NCBI GenBank assembly: GCA_050747245.1
Contig: JBOGNO010000005.1
Coordinates: 186,001-250,000, forward strand
Length of the DNA stretch: 64,000 bases
Direction of reading: 5' to 3'
Origin: JBOGNO01 sp050747245
GTDB lineage: Bacteria; Acidobacteriota; Terriglobia; Acidiferrales; UBA7541
How positions within the stretch are numbered: position 1 is the stretch's first letter; every line of letters starts with the position of its first letter. The translations under genes were made by a program, and so were the position numbers. The notes under the pieces are model-generated. The model worked only from the letters and a program-made list of their open reading frames with translations. It made no database searches and was not told the DNA's origin. Shown here piece after piece: positions 42,024-51,143 of this stretch.

Positions 42024-44156
42024 ATGAAAGCCTATGAAACAGAGAAAATCCGAAACGTTGGCATTGTAGGCCACGGCGATACGGGGAAAACCCAGCTCGT
42101 ATCGTCGTTGCTGTTCACTGCCGGGATGACGCCGCGGCTGGGCAAGGTGACTGATGGGAGCACGGTCACCGACTGGGATGAAGAGGAGATCGCGCGAAAA
42201 ATATCGATTCAAACCGGACTGGCCTACGCCGAATGGGCGCCTCCGGGCCAAACGGACAAAATAAAAATCAACTTGCTCGACACACCCGGGTACAGCACGT
42301 TTATCAACGATACAAAGTCATCCTTGGTGGCGGCGGATGCCGCACTGATCCTGGTAGATGCGACGGCTGGCGTGCAGGTAGTGACGGAGAAGGTGTGGGA
42401 CTTCGCGACGGAATACGACATCGCACGAGCATTTGTAATCAACTGGATGGACCGGGAACTGGCGAGCTTCGAGCGCGCGATGAAATCCATCGAGGACATT
42501 TTCGGGCGGGGCGCGGTGCCGATTCATCTTCCTATCGGCGAAGAGAGGAGTTTCCGTGGCGTGGTGGATTTGATCGGCATGAAGGCGCACATTTATACGC
42601 CGGACGGCGACGGCAAGGCCAAGATCGAAGAAATTCCTGCTGAACTGGCCGATACCGCGAAGGAAGCGCACGAAAAACTCGTGGAGCTAGTGGCGGAAGG
42701 CGACGACAAGCTGATGGAGGAGTTTTTCGACAAAGGAACACTGCCAGAAGAGGATTTGAAGAAAGGGCTGCGCGAAGCAATGCTGCGGAAGAGAATTTTT
42801 CCGGTGCTGGCGAGCTCGGCGCTGAAGAACATCGGCACGGCGACGATATTGAATTTCATTACCGAGATTCTGCCTTCTCCCGCGGCAAGGGGAAAGGTGA
42901 CAGCCTACACACAGCCGAACCGCGCGGGCGAATCGCGAGAACGGAACATCAGCTCGAGCGATCCGCTGACGCTTTTCGTCTTCAAGACCATCGCGGACCC
43001 ATTCGCGGGGCGCATTTCGTATTTCAAAGTTATGTCCGGAGTGCTGAAGAACGACGCAACGATTGCGAATTATAACCGCGGAGGGCAGGAGCGGTTCCAG
43101 CACGTCCAGGTGATGCAGGGCAAGACGGCGACGACCGTTTCGGAGCTCAACGCGGGGGACCTAGGGGCGGTGGCGAAACTGAAGGACACGCTCACCGGCG
43201 ACACGCTGGGAGACAGGACGGCGACAATTTTTTATCCGCCCGCGCGAATTCCCGAACCGTTGATCACGTTCGCGGTGGAACCGAAAACCCGCGCCGATGA
43301 AGACCGCATAGGGCAGGCCATTCACAAGATTCTCGAAGAAGACGCCGCGCTACGATTTGGCCGCGATCCGCAGACCAAGGAATTCCTGCTCTCCGGCGCG
43401 GGGCAGCAGCACATTGAAGTGGTGGTGGCCAAACTGCGAAAACGATATCACGTGGAAATGACCCTGAAGCCACCCAAGGTCCCGTACCGCGAAACCATCC
43501 GCGCCAAGGCCGACGCCGAAGGCAAGCACAAGAAACAAACCGGAGGGCACGGGCAATTTGGAGTCTGCCGGATCAAAATGGAGCCCCTGGCCCGGGGAAA
43601 GGGATTCGAATTCGTGGATGACATTTTCGGCGGGGCCATTCCCAAGAACTGGATTCCAAGCGTGGAACGCGGCATCCGCGAATCGGCCGAGCGAGGCTAC
43701 CTGGCGGGATTTCCAGTGGTGGATTTCCGCGCCAGCCTCTACGACGGAAAGTATCACGACGTGGATTCGTCGGACATCGCCTTCAAAATTGCCGGATCGC
43801 TGGCGTTTCGCGAAGCGATGAAGCAGGCGCGGCCGGCGCTGCTCGAACCGATCATGTCCGTGGAAGTCTACGCACCCGACCAGTACTCCGGGGACTTGAT
43901 GGGCGACTTGAGCTCGCGGCGAGGCAGAATCAGCGGGAGCGAGGCGCGCGGATCAAATGTCATTGTAAAAGCGCAGGTGCCGCTTGCGGAGATGCTCAGC
44001 TACGCAAACGATTTGATTTCCATGACGCAGGGACGCGGGAGCTACTCGATGGAATTCTCGCACTACGACTTCGTGCCGAACGAAATTGCCGAGAAGGTGA
44101 TCGCAGCGCACAAGCCGCACGCCGCCGGTGAGGAAGAGGAAGCCGCTTCTGCTTGA
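42024..44156 (+). CDS. Elongation factor G paralogue
   Basis: The 710-residue protein has full EF-G domain order. G1 is GHGDTGKT (16-23). G3 is DTPGY (86-90), where canonical EF-G has DTPGH with the catalytic His. G4 is NWMD (140-143) instead of NKxD. These changes place it with EF-G2/FusA2-like paralogues rather than the main translocase. Domain IV and V motifs are present (GGHGQFGVCRIKMEPL, MGDLSSRRGRISG). It stands alone, away from rpsG/rpsL/tuf, which also favours a paralogue. GTP specificity and turnover may be altered. Confidence 0.88.
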   Translation: MKAYETEKIRNVGIVGHGDTGKTQLVSSLLFTAGMTPRLGKVTDGSTVTDWDEEEIARKISIQTGLAYAEWAPPGQTDKIKINLLDTPGYSTFINDTKSSLVAADAALILVDATAGVQVVTEKVWDFATEYDIARAFVINWMDRELASFERAMKSIEDIFGRGAVPIHLPIGEERSFRGVVDLIGMKAHIYTPDGDGKAKIEEIPAELADTAKEAHEKLVELVAEGDDKLMEEFFDKGTLPEEDLKKGLREAMLRKRIFPVLASSALKNIGTATILNFITEILPSPAARGKVTAYTQPNRAGESRERNISSSDPLTLFVFKTIADPFAGRISYFKVMSGVLKNDATIANYNRGGQERFQHVQVMQGKTATTVSELNAGDLGAVAKLKDTLTGDTLGDRTATIFYPPARIPEPLITFAVEPKTRADEDRIGQAIHKILEEDAALRFGRDPQTKEFLLSGAGQQHIEVVVAKLRKRYHVEMTLKPPKVPYRETIRAKADAEGKHKKQTGGHGQFGVCRIKMEPLARGKGFEFVDDIFGGAIPKNWIPSVERGIRESAERGYLAGFPVVDFRASLYDGKYHDVDSSDIAFKIAGSLAFREAMKQARPALLEPIMSVEVYAPDQYSGDLMGDLSSRRGRISGSEARGSNVIVKAQVPLAEMLSYANDLISMTQGRGSYSMEFSHYDFVPNEIAEKVIAAHKPHAAGEEEEAASA

Positions 44157-44239
44157 CAGCGGGGGCGTTCGCATACGGGCGCTACAGAGACAATTTGGAT
44201 GTTGCAGGAAATCTTTGGCCGGGAGAGCATCACAACTAC

Positions 44240-45418
44240 ATGAAAAAATCGGCGCGCAAATGGGGCGATGCGACGGCGGCGATCCACGCGGGCGAATCGA
44301 AATACGGAATCGGCGCGCCGGTAGCGACGCCTATAACGCGGGCCTCCACATTTACATTTTCTTCGACAGAGGAAATGAAGCGCTGGGCGGAGGGCAAGAG
44401 CTCGGCCTACATTTACACTCGCTACGGCAATCCCACGCTGGCAGTGGCCGAATCGAAAATCGCGGCACTGGAAGGGGCGGAGGCGGCGGTAGTGACGTCT
44501 TCGGGGATGTCAGCGATATCGAGCGCCCTCCTCGCGGTGCTGCGCTCGGGAGACGAGGTGGTGGCCACGCGGCAGCTCTATGGTGGCTCGTATCGTCTCA
44601 TGCGCGATACGTTTCCCCGGCTGGGCATCCGCGTGAACCACGTGGAAACGGACCTTGCGGGCCTGGATAAAAAAATAAACTCTCGGACGCGGGCGCTGTA
44701 TATCGAATCGCCGACGAATCCTACGGTGCGGCTCGTGGACTTGAAGAAGGCGATGCGCATCGCGCGGCGACACAACTTAGTCACCCTAATTGATAACACG
44801 TTTGCAAGTCCGATTCTTCAAAAACCGCTGGAGTTGGGCTTCGATATCGTCCTGCACTCCGCAACGAAATACTTAGGAGGTCATTCAGACCTCATCGCAG
44901 GTGCAGCCGCAGGGAATCGCGAATGGATGGCCCGAGTGCGGGAAAACGTGATCTATCTGGGCGGAGTGATGGACCCCGACGGCGCCTACCTGCTTATCCG
45001 CGGAATCAAGACCCTCAAGGTTCGTGTGAAAAAGCAGTGTGAAAGCGCCATGGCGGTAGCGAAATTCCTTGAGCGACATCCCATGGTTGCGCGCGTCCAC
45101 TACCCGGGACTCCCTTCCCATCCCGACCATCGCCTCGCGCGAAGGCAGATGCGCGGCTTCGGTTCGATGTTGGCCTTCGATATGAAAGGCGGCCTGAAAG
45201 CCGCGCGAAGGTTCTGCGACCGTGTGCGAGTTTTCCTGCTCGCCGCGAGCCTCGGCGGGGTCGAATCCCTTGTTGTATTGCCGATTTATACCTCGCATTA
45301 CCGGATGTCACTTGAAGAGTTGCAGAAGGCCGGCGTACAGCCCGGAACCGTGCGCATGACGGTGGGTTTGGAGGATCCAGAAGACCTGATCGGAGATCTG
45401 GCCCAGGCACTCTCCTAG
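44240..45418 (+). CDS. Cys/Met-metabolism PLP enzyme (cystathionine gamma-synthase/lyase family)
   Basis: The frame is open from 44153, but the match to the family begins at ATG 44240; 392 residues. The PLP lysine is K210 in HSATKYLGGHSD, and YTRYGNPT and SSGMSAISSALLA are family motifs. Members synthesise or cleave cystathionine, homocysteine or methionine; motifs visible here do not separate these. It follows the EF-G paralogue closely on the same strand. Confidence 0.88.
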   Translation: MKKSARKWGDATAAIHAGESKYGIGAPVATPITRASTFTFSSTEEMKRWAEGKSSAYIYTRYGNPTLAVAESKIAALEGAEAAVVTSSGMSAISSALLAVLRSGDEVVATRQLYGGSYRLMRDTFPRLGIRVNHVETDLAGLDKKINSRTRALYIESPTNPTVRLVDLKKAMRIARRHNLVTLIDNTFASPILQKPLELGFDIVLHSATKYLGGHSDLIAGAAAGNREWMARVRENVIYLGGVMDPDGAYLLIRGIKTLKVRVKKQCESAMAVAKFLERHPMVARVHYPGLPSHPDHRLARRQMRGFGSMLAFDMKGGLKAARRFCDRVRVFLLAASLGGVESLVVLPIYTSHYRMSLEELQKAGVQPGTVRMTVGLEDPEDLIGDLAQALS

Positions 45419-45590
45419 CCCGGCACTAGGTTCTAGTACCACAAGACGCCAAGCCTTAACCCCCTGCAATTTTCTTTAGTTGACCCTACTTTCTCACCGT
45501 CTATAGAATGAGGAAGCAGTCCCAGCCAGGGCTGTTCGAGGGGCAGCTCTGCCAATTCTGGGTGGGACAGGCACAGACCAGAAATCCCGT

Positions 45591-47513
45591 ATGATTGCTG
45601 TTCAGCGGAATTCGATATCCTTTTGCATGCTTCTGCTGGTGCTGGTTGCCTGCCTTTCGGGCTGCCAAGATTCAGCGAAGCATGCCGTCCAAGTCCCCGC
45701 GCCCGCACCGCCCCCTCAGCAAGCGATCAATCGCACGGATCGACTTCCGATTCCTTCTCCGGTTTCTGGGGGCGCTTGGCTGGACAGCGCGCCATTGCCC
45801 GAAGCAGATGTGCTGCTCCAACGAGTGGAGAAGAGGTACGAGGAGGGGGTTCAGGCTTACCAGGCCGGGAACCCCGATGGGGCGCGCGAAGCCTTTTCCG
45901 GTGCTGCAAACATGCTTCTCGAAAGCAGCCTGGGAGTCCGCAGTGATCCGCGCTTGATGGCCATGTTCGACAAGATCGTAGACACGGTGCACCACGACGG
46001 GCTCGAAGCGAGCGACGAAACGGCGAACGCGATTGCGGAAGAGCCGGAAGAAACGCCGGCACCCATCGAAGAGATCGCCAGCATGAACCTGCCTCCCGGA
46101 GACCCGAGACTCGTGAGGGAAGCGGAACAGGAAATTGTGACTGTGCCGCACGATCTGCCGTTGACGGTGAATGAATCCGTCCTTCTCTATGTCAGCTATT
46201 TCCTGACCCCGCGCGGAAGGGAGGTGGTGGAGACGGGACTGCGCAGAGCCGGGCGTTACAGCGAGATGATACGCCGTGTACTTAAGGAGGAAGGACTCCC
46301 ACAGGACTTAATTTACCTCGCTCAGGCCGAAAGCGCATTTCAACCCGCCGCGATTTCCCGTGCTGGGGCGCGTGGCCTTTGGCAATTCATGCCCTACCGC
46401 GGACGGGAGTACGACCTTGAACGAACCAAGTGGACAGATGACCGCAATGATCCTGAAAAGGCAACGAGGGCGGCGGCGCATCATCTCCGGGACCTCTACC
46501 AGATGTTTGGCGACTGGTATCTCGTGATGGCCGCCTACAACTCCGGGCCCCTCAATGTGACCCGGGCAATTGAGCGGACCGGCTATGCTGATTTCTGGGA
46601 GATGCAAAAGCGAAACAGCCTGCCCAAGGAAACCAAGAACTACGTTCCCATCATTATCGCTATAACTCTGATCGCCAAAGACCCGGCGCGGTGGGGAATC
46701 CACGTTTCTCCCGAAAAGCCGCCGCAATTTGACACGGTTCAGCCCGGCCATTCGATTGACCTGCGGCTGGTGGCCGATGCCACGGAAACAGACCTGGAAG
46801 CGATTCGGCTTCTGAATCCGGAGTTGATTCGCTACCAGACTCCGGACGATCCGGAATTCGCGCTGCGCGTACCCGCCGGAGTGGCGGGAAAATTCCGCGC
46901 GGCAGTAGATAGCATTCCAGTGGAAAAATGGACGAGTTGGCGGATTTATCGCGTTGGAGAGGGCGATACGCTTGCGGAGATTGCAAAAAAGTACCACGTC
47001 AAAGAAGGTTCGATCATTCAGGTGAATCATCTGGATGCGGATGTACAGGTCGAGGCGGGTGTCCGGCTGGCGATTCCGGCGCCGCCACTCGTGGCGGGAC
47101 GCCCGGTGCATTACCGGGTGAAAAAGGGCGACACGCTCGAGGGAATCGCCGCGCGCTTTGACGTGGCCGCTGACGATTTGAAGCGCTGGAATCACATCCG
47201 CGCGAATCGCGCGCCGCGCGGCGCCCTCTTGCGTATCTATTCGGGCGGAGAACCTGCCGCGTCGCCTCGCCGTGCAAGCGAAACCGTAACGAAGAAAACC
47301 AGTTCGGCAATGCCGGCGGGCGAAGCGAGCCCGACAAACTCGAAGGCGAGTGCCGCGGGCGATCATCATCGCGTGCGGCCTGGAGAAACACTCTTCTCGA
47401 TTGCGCGGGCTTACCGCACGACCGTCGATGCGTTGCGGCGAGCCAATCCTTTCCTGAAGAGCCGACCCCTCGAGGCTGGCGACTTGCTGACCATTTCTTC
47501 CTCCACGAACTGA
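45591..47513 (+). CDS. MltD-like membrane-bound lytic transglycosylase with LysM repeats
   Basis: The 640-residue protein has a lipoprotein signal with LSGC (Cys25) as the likely lipidation site. A lytic transglycosylase (SLT) domain spans about 225-350, with the catalytic Glu in AQAESAFQPAAISRAGARG and LWQFMPYRG and MAAYNSGP. Three LysM domains follow (YRVGEGDTLAEIAKKY, YRVKKGDTLEGIAARF, HRVRPGETLFSIARAY), which bind glycan. It cleaves peptidoglycan at the outer membrane during growth or recycling. Confidence 0.92.
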   Translation: MIAVQRNSISFCMLLLVLVACLSGCQDSAKHAVQVPAPAPPPQQAINRTDRLPIPSPVSGGAWLDSAPLPEADVLLQRVEKRYEEGVQAYQAGNPDGAREAFSGAANMLLESSLGVRSDPRLMAMFDKIVDTVHHDGLEASDETANAIAEEPEETPAPIEEIASMNLPPGDPRLVREAEQEIVTVPHDLPLTVNESVLLYVSYFLTPRGREVVETGLRRAGRYSEMIRRVLKEEGLPQDLIYLAQAESAFQPAAISRAGARGLWQFMPYRGREYDLERTKWTDDRNDPEKATRAAAHHLRDLYQMFGDWYLVMAAYNSGPLNVTRAIERTGYADFWEMQKRNSLPKETKNYVPIIIAITLIAKDPARWGIHVSPEKPPQFDTVQPGHSIDLRLVADATETDLEAIRLLNPELIRYQTPDDPEFALRVPAGVAGKFRAAVDSIPVEKWTSWRIYRVGEGDTLAEIAKKYHVKEGSIIQVNHLDADVQVEAGVRLAIPAPPLVAGRPVHYRVKKGDTLEGIAARFDVAADDLKRWNHIRANRAPRGALLRIYSGGEPAASPRRASETVTKKTSSAMPAGEASPTNSKASAAGDHHRVRPGETLFSIARAYRTTVDALRRANPFLKSRPLEAGDLLTISSSTN

Positions 47514-47702
47514 CCCCCGATAAAATATTCAAATTATAGTAAACAATAGTCTTACACGAGCCCGTACGGAGGCATTTGGCGGTCGCGTGGGCGGCGCCGT
47601 TTTTTCAGGTGCGTTGCGCCTTGACAAAGCCCGGAGCCTGCGCTTAGATGCCCGCCAGTAGAGTAATCGGGACGGCCGACAAGACCACTGACGGAGGCAA
47701 GT

Positions 47703-48026
47703 ATGTTCGACGCGAAATTCCATGACGGCGATGAGGAAGATCTTCCCCGTTACGAAGGAGAAGAAGAATTGGAAGGTGAGCCGCATGTGGCACACGAGGA
47801 GGATGGCGAGGAAGAACTCGTGATCGAGGAAACGGAGGTGGAGGAGGAAACGGCCGAAGAGCCGGCCACAGCCCCAGCAAGCCAGAAACACGCGGCGAAA
47901 AGGAAAACTCCAAGGAAGAAGGCTAGGAAGTCGACGCGGAAAAAGAAGGCTTCCAAAAAAAGAAAAGTCAAGGCGAGGGCGCGCCCGAAGAAGAAGGCGA
48001 AGAAGACCCATCGAAAAAAAAGGTGA
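47703..48026 (+). CDS. Bipolar acidic/basic histone-H1-like protein
   Basis: The 107-residue protein has a strongly acidic first half (about 10-57, Glu-rich) and a strongly basic second half (about 62-107, almost only Lys, Arg, Ala and Ser, with KKxx patterns). The tail resembles histone H1-like proteins, which bind nucleic acid without sequence preference; the acidic half could self-associate or bind basic partners. The start is ATG 47703 after GGAGG. Low complexity makes similarity searches unreliable. Confidence 0.7.
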   Translation: MFDAKFHDGDEEDLPRYEGEEELEGEPHVAHEEDGEEELVIEETEVEEETAEEPATAPASQKHAAKRKTPRKKARKSTRKKKASKKRKVKARARPKKKAKKTHRKKR

Positions 48027-48257
48027 TCATTTCTGGTGCCCGAATTCCGCAGCCTGAGTGTGACAGGCGCTCGGCGAGATGTGGGCCGCTGAATTTCCCC
48101 GCCAAAACAGGCCGCCCGGCGGCGATGAGTTCACGCGGCTTATGGTCCTCGGCGAGCGAAAGTTTTTCAGAACGCGGTACGACATTTTTCACGTTAAACG
48201 GAAATGCGGCGGTCCGCAGTATGGATTTGAAGATGACATCCTTGTAGCATTGCCCGC

Positions 48258-48665
48258 GTGAAAAGAATCAAATCTGACAACCGAAGTTCTCCGGCGAAAG
48301 GCAGCGGCCCTCCGAAAAACGTTGTGGAATACCTTGCGAGTTTCCCGGAACCCGCCCGCAGCGCATTAAACAAGATTCGCGCGGCGATCCGGTCTGCTTT
48401 GCCGCCAGAGGCTACCGAGACCATCAGCTATCGGATTCCTGCGTTCAAGTACAAAGGAGTGCTGGTGTGGTTCGCCGCATTTTCGAACCACTGCAGTTTG
48501 TTCCCCACTGCCTCCGTTATCGAGGCATTTAAGAACGAACTGAAGGGCTTCCCCACATCCAAAGGAACAATCCACTTTCCCACAGACAAGCCGCTTCCGA
48601 CTGCACTCGTCAGGAAACTGGTGAAGGCGCGAGTTGCGCAGATCGAAAGCAAGAAGCGCCGCTGA
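48258..48665 (+). CDS. DUF1801 (YdhG-like) domain protein
   Basis: The 135-residue protein, from GTG 48258, has VVEYLASFPEPARSALNKIRAAIRSALPPEATETISYRIPAFKYKG and the end TDKPLPTALVRKLVKARVAQI, the form of DUF1801/YdhG-type proteins, an iron-chaperone-like fold of unclear function. The N terminus is basic and disordered. Confidence 0.8.
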   Translation: MKRIKSDNRSSPAKGSGPPKNVVEYLASFPEPARSALNKIRAAIRSALPPEATETISYRIPAFKYKGVLVWFAAFSNHCSLFPTASVIEAFKNELKGFPTSKGTIHFPTDKPLPTALVRKLVKARVAQIESKKRR

Positions 48666-48903
48666 CCGGGTCGTCATCAAGCCCTGTTCATGAATTCGAA
48701 AACGGTTGACCGCCCCCATGATCACCAATCGAACGGACTCAACGCCTGGGAAACGCCGCTGACGGAGAAGTTGGTGCAGGGACAAAACAAACGTTGCAGT
48801 GTCACACATTGAAACATATAGATTTCCGCACTGGCTCGCTGCTTCCCGAAATGAAAACCTTTCGCTTGCTGCGGCGTGAACGGACGGCTAGCATACGCAG
48901 CCA

Positions 48904-49698
48904 ATGCCTCTAGCTGTGGAGCAAATCCGGAGGATGAGGGGCGGAGCGCAGGCACAACTCATTCGCTGCGACGACGGAAGCTATTACATCGTGAAATTCC
49001 AGAACAATCCACAACACACGCGAATTCTGGTGAATGAATTGCTGGGCACACGATTGGCGGCGCGGCTGGGTTTGCCAGTGGCTCCTGTGGCGGTCGTGGA
49101 AGTGCCTCAGGAATTGATCACCAAGACCGAGGACCTGGTAATTCAGCTTGGCCGCGGGCGCACACCTTGCGAGGCGGGATGGCAATTCGGTGCGAGATAT
49201 CCGGGCGACCCCACGCAACTTGTGGTGTACGACTTTCTGCCGGATGAACAACTACGCGAAGTGGAAAATCTATCCGATTTTTTAGGCATGCTGGTCTTTG
49301 ATAAGTGGACCTGTAACACGAACGGGCGGCAGGCGATTTTTTTTCGCGAGCGGGGCCGCTCGAAGCACGAAGCTATGATGATTGACCAAGGTTTCTGCTT
49401 CAACGCCGGCGAGTGGAATTTTCCGGATGCCCCGCTGCGCGGGTTATATGTCCGCCATCGCGTGTATCAATCCGTCGGCGGAATGAAATCGTTCGGGCCT
49501 TGGCTCGAGCGGCTGGAGCGTCTGGACGCAAGCGAGCTCGACCAGATCGCCAGCGAAATCCCGCCCGAGTGGTACAATTTCGAGACCGAAGCTCTCGAGC
49601 GGCTTTGCGAGCAGCTCCTCCGAAGAAGAAACCGGGTGAGCGAACTGCTCCTCGATGCCCGAAATTCGAGCCGGCAACCCTTTCCCAACTGGAAGTGA
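48904..49698 (+). CDS. HipA-like kinase-fold protein
   Basis: The 264-residue protein resembles HipA-type kinases that lack the N-terminal domain. CDDGSYYIVKFQNNPQHTRILVNELLGTRLA covers the ATP-lobe lysine and acidic helix, FDKWTCNTNGRQ corresponds to the catalytic loop (D-x-x-x-x-N) and MIDQGFCFN to the metal-binding aspartate. HipA kinases phosphorylate proteins such as GltX; targets here are unknown. It is followed 3 bases later by a DUF3037 gene, and I recall this pairing from other genomes, which suggests joint function. Confidence 0.78.
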   Translation: MPLAVEQIRRMRGGAQAQLIRCDDGSYYIVKFQNNPQHTRILVNELLGTRLAARLGLPVAPVAVVEVPQELITKTEDLVIQLGRGRTPCEAGWQFGARYPGDPTQLVVYDFLPDEQLREVENLSDFLGMLVFDKWTCNTNGRQAIFFRERGRSKHEAMMIDQGFCFNAGEWNFPDAPLRGLYVRHRVYQSVGGMKSFGPWLERLERLDASELDQIASEIPPEWYNFETEALERLCEQLLRRRNRVSELLLDARNSSRQPFPNWK

Positions 49699-49701
49699 GA
49701 C

Positions 49702-50508
49702 ATGGCCAATGAAAAACTGAGCACGTTTACGTACCGGGTGTTGCGCTACGCGCCCAATCTGGTTCGCGATGAATGGGTGAATATCGGCGTCCTGCTCTTC
49801 GACGTTTCCCGCGGACGGCTGCACTCGAGATTCGTCGAGGAACCGGCGGAACTTGCCCGCGTGCGGCGGTTGCATCCCGCAGCAGATGAGAATTTTCTTC
49901 GGGCGCTCCCTGCGGATTTCGACGCACAGGTCGCGGCGGCGCCAGAAGCCAGCGCGTTCGTCGAAAAAATGGACCAGACACTCTCCAACTTGATTCAGCT
50001 TTCGCCGCAGAAGGCCGTGCTCGCGGAAGATTTCGATGCCGAGCTGGAGCGGCTCTACCGCGAGCAGGTGGCCCCGCCGCGCTACCGCGAGCGTGCCGGC
50101 CTATTTGAATCCACGCGTGCGTTTATCCGCCAAAAGTTGAGCGATGTTTTCCGCCGCCACAGAATCCTGAGCAGATTGGAGAAGGCCGTGCGCGTGGAGG
50201 AATTTACTGAGGCCGGCGATCCCCTGCGGATCGATTATGCCTACCGCTCGAACGGAACGCGGGGTTACGTGCATGCCGTGGCCCTGGCACGCGACCCGGC
50301 GCAGGCCAAAGTGCTCGCCTATACCGCCGAGTGCATCCGCGCGCGGCAGCCCGAGTCGGAGTTTGCCGCCATCACCGAATCTGCGCCGCAGCTGGAGAAT
50401 CCACGCCATCGGTTTGTCGCGAGCTTGCTCACAACTCAGCACATCGAAATCGTTCCCCTTGCGCAGGCCGAGCAGTTCGCGGTGCGGCTGCGCACACGCC
50501 TCCGGTAA
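49702..50508 (+). CDS. DUF3037 domain protein
   Basis: The 268-residue protein begins FTYRVLRYAPNLVRDEWVNIGVLLFD, the typical start of DUF3037, a family of unknown function. The rest is helical and charged (ELERLYREQVAPPRYRER). It starts 3 bases after the HipA-like gene, so the two are co-translated. A regulator or substrate of the kinase is the simplest inference. Confidence 0.8.
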   Translation: MANEKLSTFTYRVLRYAPNLVRDEWVNIGVLLFDVSRGRLHSRFVEEPAELARVRRLHPAADENFLRALPADFDAQVAAAPEASAFVEKMDQTLSNLIQLSPQKAVLAEDFDAELERLYREQVAPPRYRERAGLFESTRAFIRQKLSDVFRRHRILSRLEKAVRVEEFTEAGDPLRIDYAYRSNGTRGYVHAVALARDPAQAKVLAYTAECIRARQPESEFAAITESAPQLENPRHRFVASLLTTQHIEIVPLAQAEQFAVRLRTRLR

Positions 50509-50518
50509 TCCTTGCGGA

Positions 50519-51067
50519 CTACTGCCGGCTGGCCGGCGGTATGATGCCGTTCATCCGCAGGTACTCCACCATCTGTCCGTAGTGATCCATAGGATGCCAG
50601 CAGCCCATCGAGGCATATTGTAGGCGCGTGCTCTTCCCATCGGCCAAGAGCTCGGCGGCATTTTCCGGAGTAATCGTGGCAATGGCGCGGTGGCCAAGCG
50701 CGAAGGAATCCTTCAGATATTGCACTATTTGCGCTTTGGTTTTCAGCGCGTCGGGGCCCGATTCGTTCGCAGGCGATTTTTCACCGAGGATGGTGTCGAA
50801 AAAACGGTAGTTCGCCGCGGCGATGTGCTTTACCTGCTCGCCAAACGTGCGCACGCCCTTGAACTCACCTGTTGTGGGGGCAAACGAGTATTTGTCCTCC
50901 GGCATCGCTTCGGCAGCCCCTACGACTTCGCGCTCGACGGTGCTGAGCTGAGAATCAAGCACGGACGCAATCGTGGGCTTCGCCGCAGGGGCCGATTGCG
51001 CGCGAACTGCGGCAACTAAAACCGCTCCTCCAATAAAGATAAGCACGGCAATAAAAAGTTTCTTCAT
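50519..51067 (-). CDS. Exported DinB-like protein
   Basis: The ATG at 51067 follows GGAGG; a frame open further upstream lacks support. The 182-residue protein has a signal peptide (MKKLFIAVLIFIGGAVLVAAVRAQ). The four-helix DinB-type core shows FGEQVKHIAAANYRFF and HPMDHYGQMVEYLR, with histidines placed like the family's metal site. DinB-like proteins include thiol transferases; an exported form is of unknown role. It lies 76 bases downstream of the dehydrogenase E2 gene on the same strand. Confidence 0.8.
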   Translation of the reverse strand: MKKLFIAVLIFIGGAVLVAAVRAQSAPAAKPTIASVLDSQLSTVEREVVGAAEAMPEDKYSFAPTTGEFKGVRTFGEQVKHIAAANYRFFDTILGEKSPANESGPDALKTKAQIVQYLKDSFALGHRAIATITPENAAELLADGKSTRLQYASMGCWHPMDHYGQMVEYLRMNGIIPPASRQ

Positions 51068-51143
51068 GGAATTCCTCCGTTTCCTCTCTCTCTTTATCGC
51101 TGCGACGATTCCGCCGCGGCTAAGGGACGAAATCCGAAGTATC

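Noticed and set aside
47664..47673. TAATCGGGAC, matching the direct repeat of the composite units
   Set aside because: There is no second copy 67 bases away and no TTGAAAACAAAC core, so a 10-base chance match is more likely than a fourth unit.
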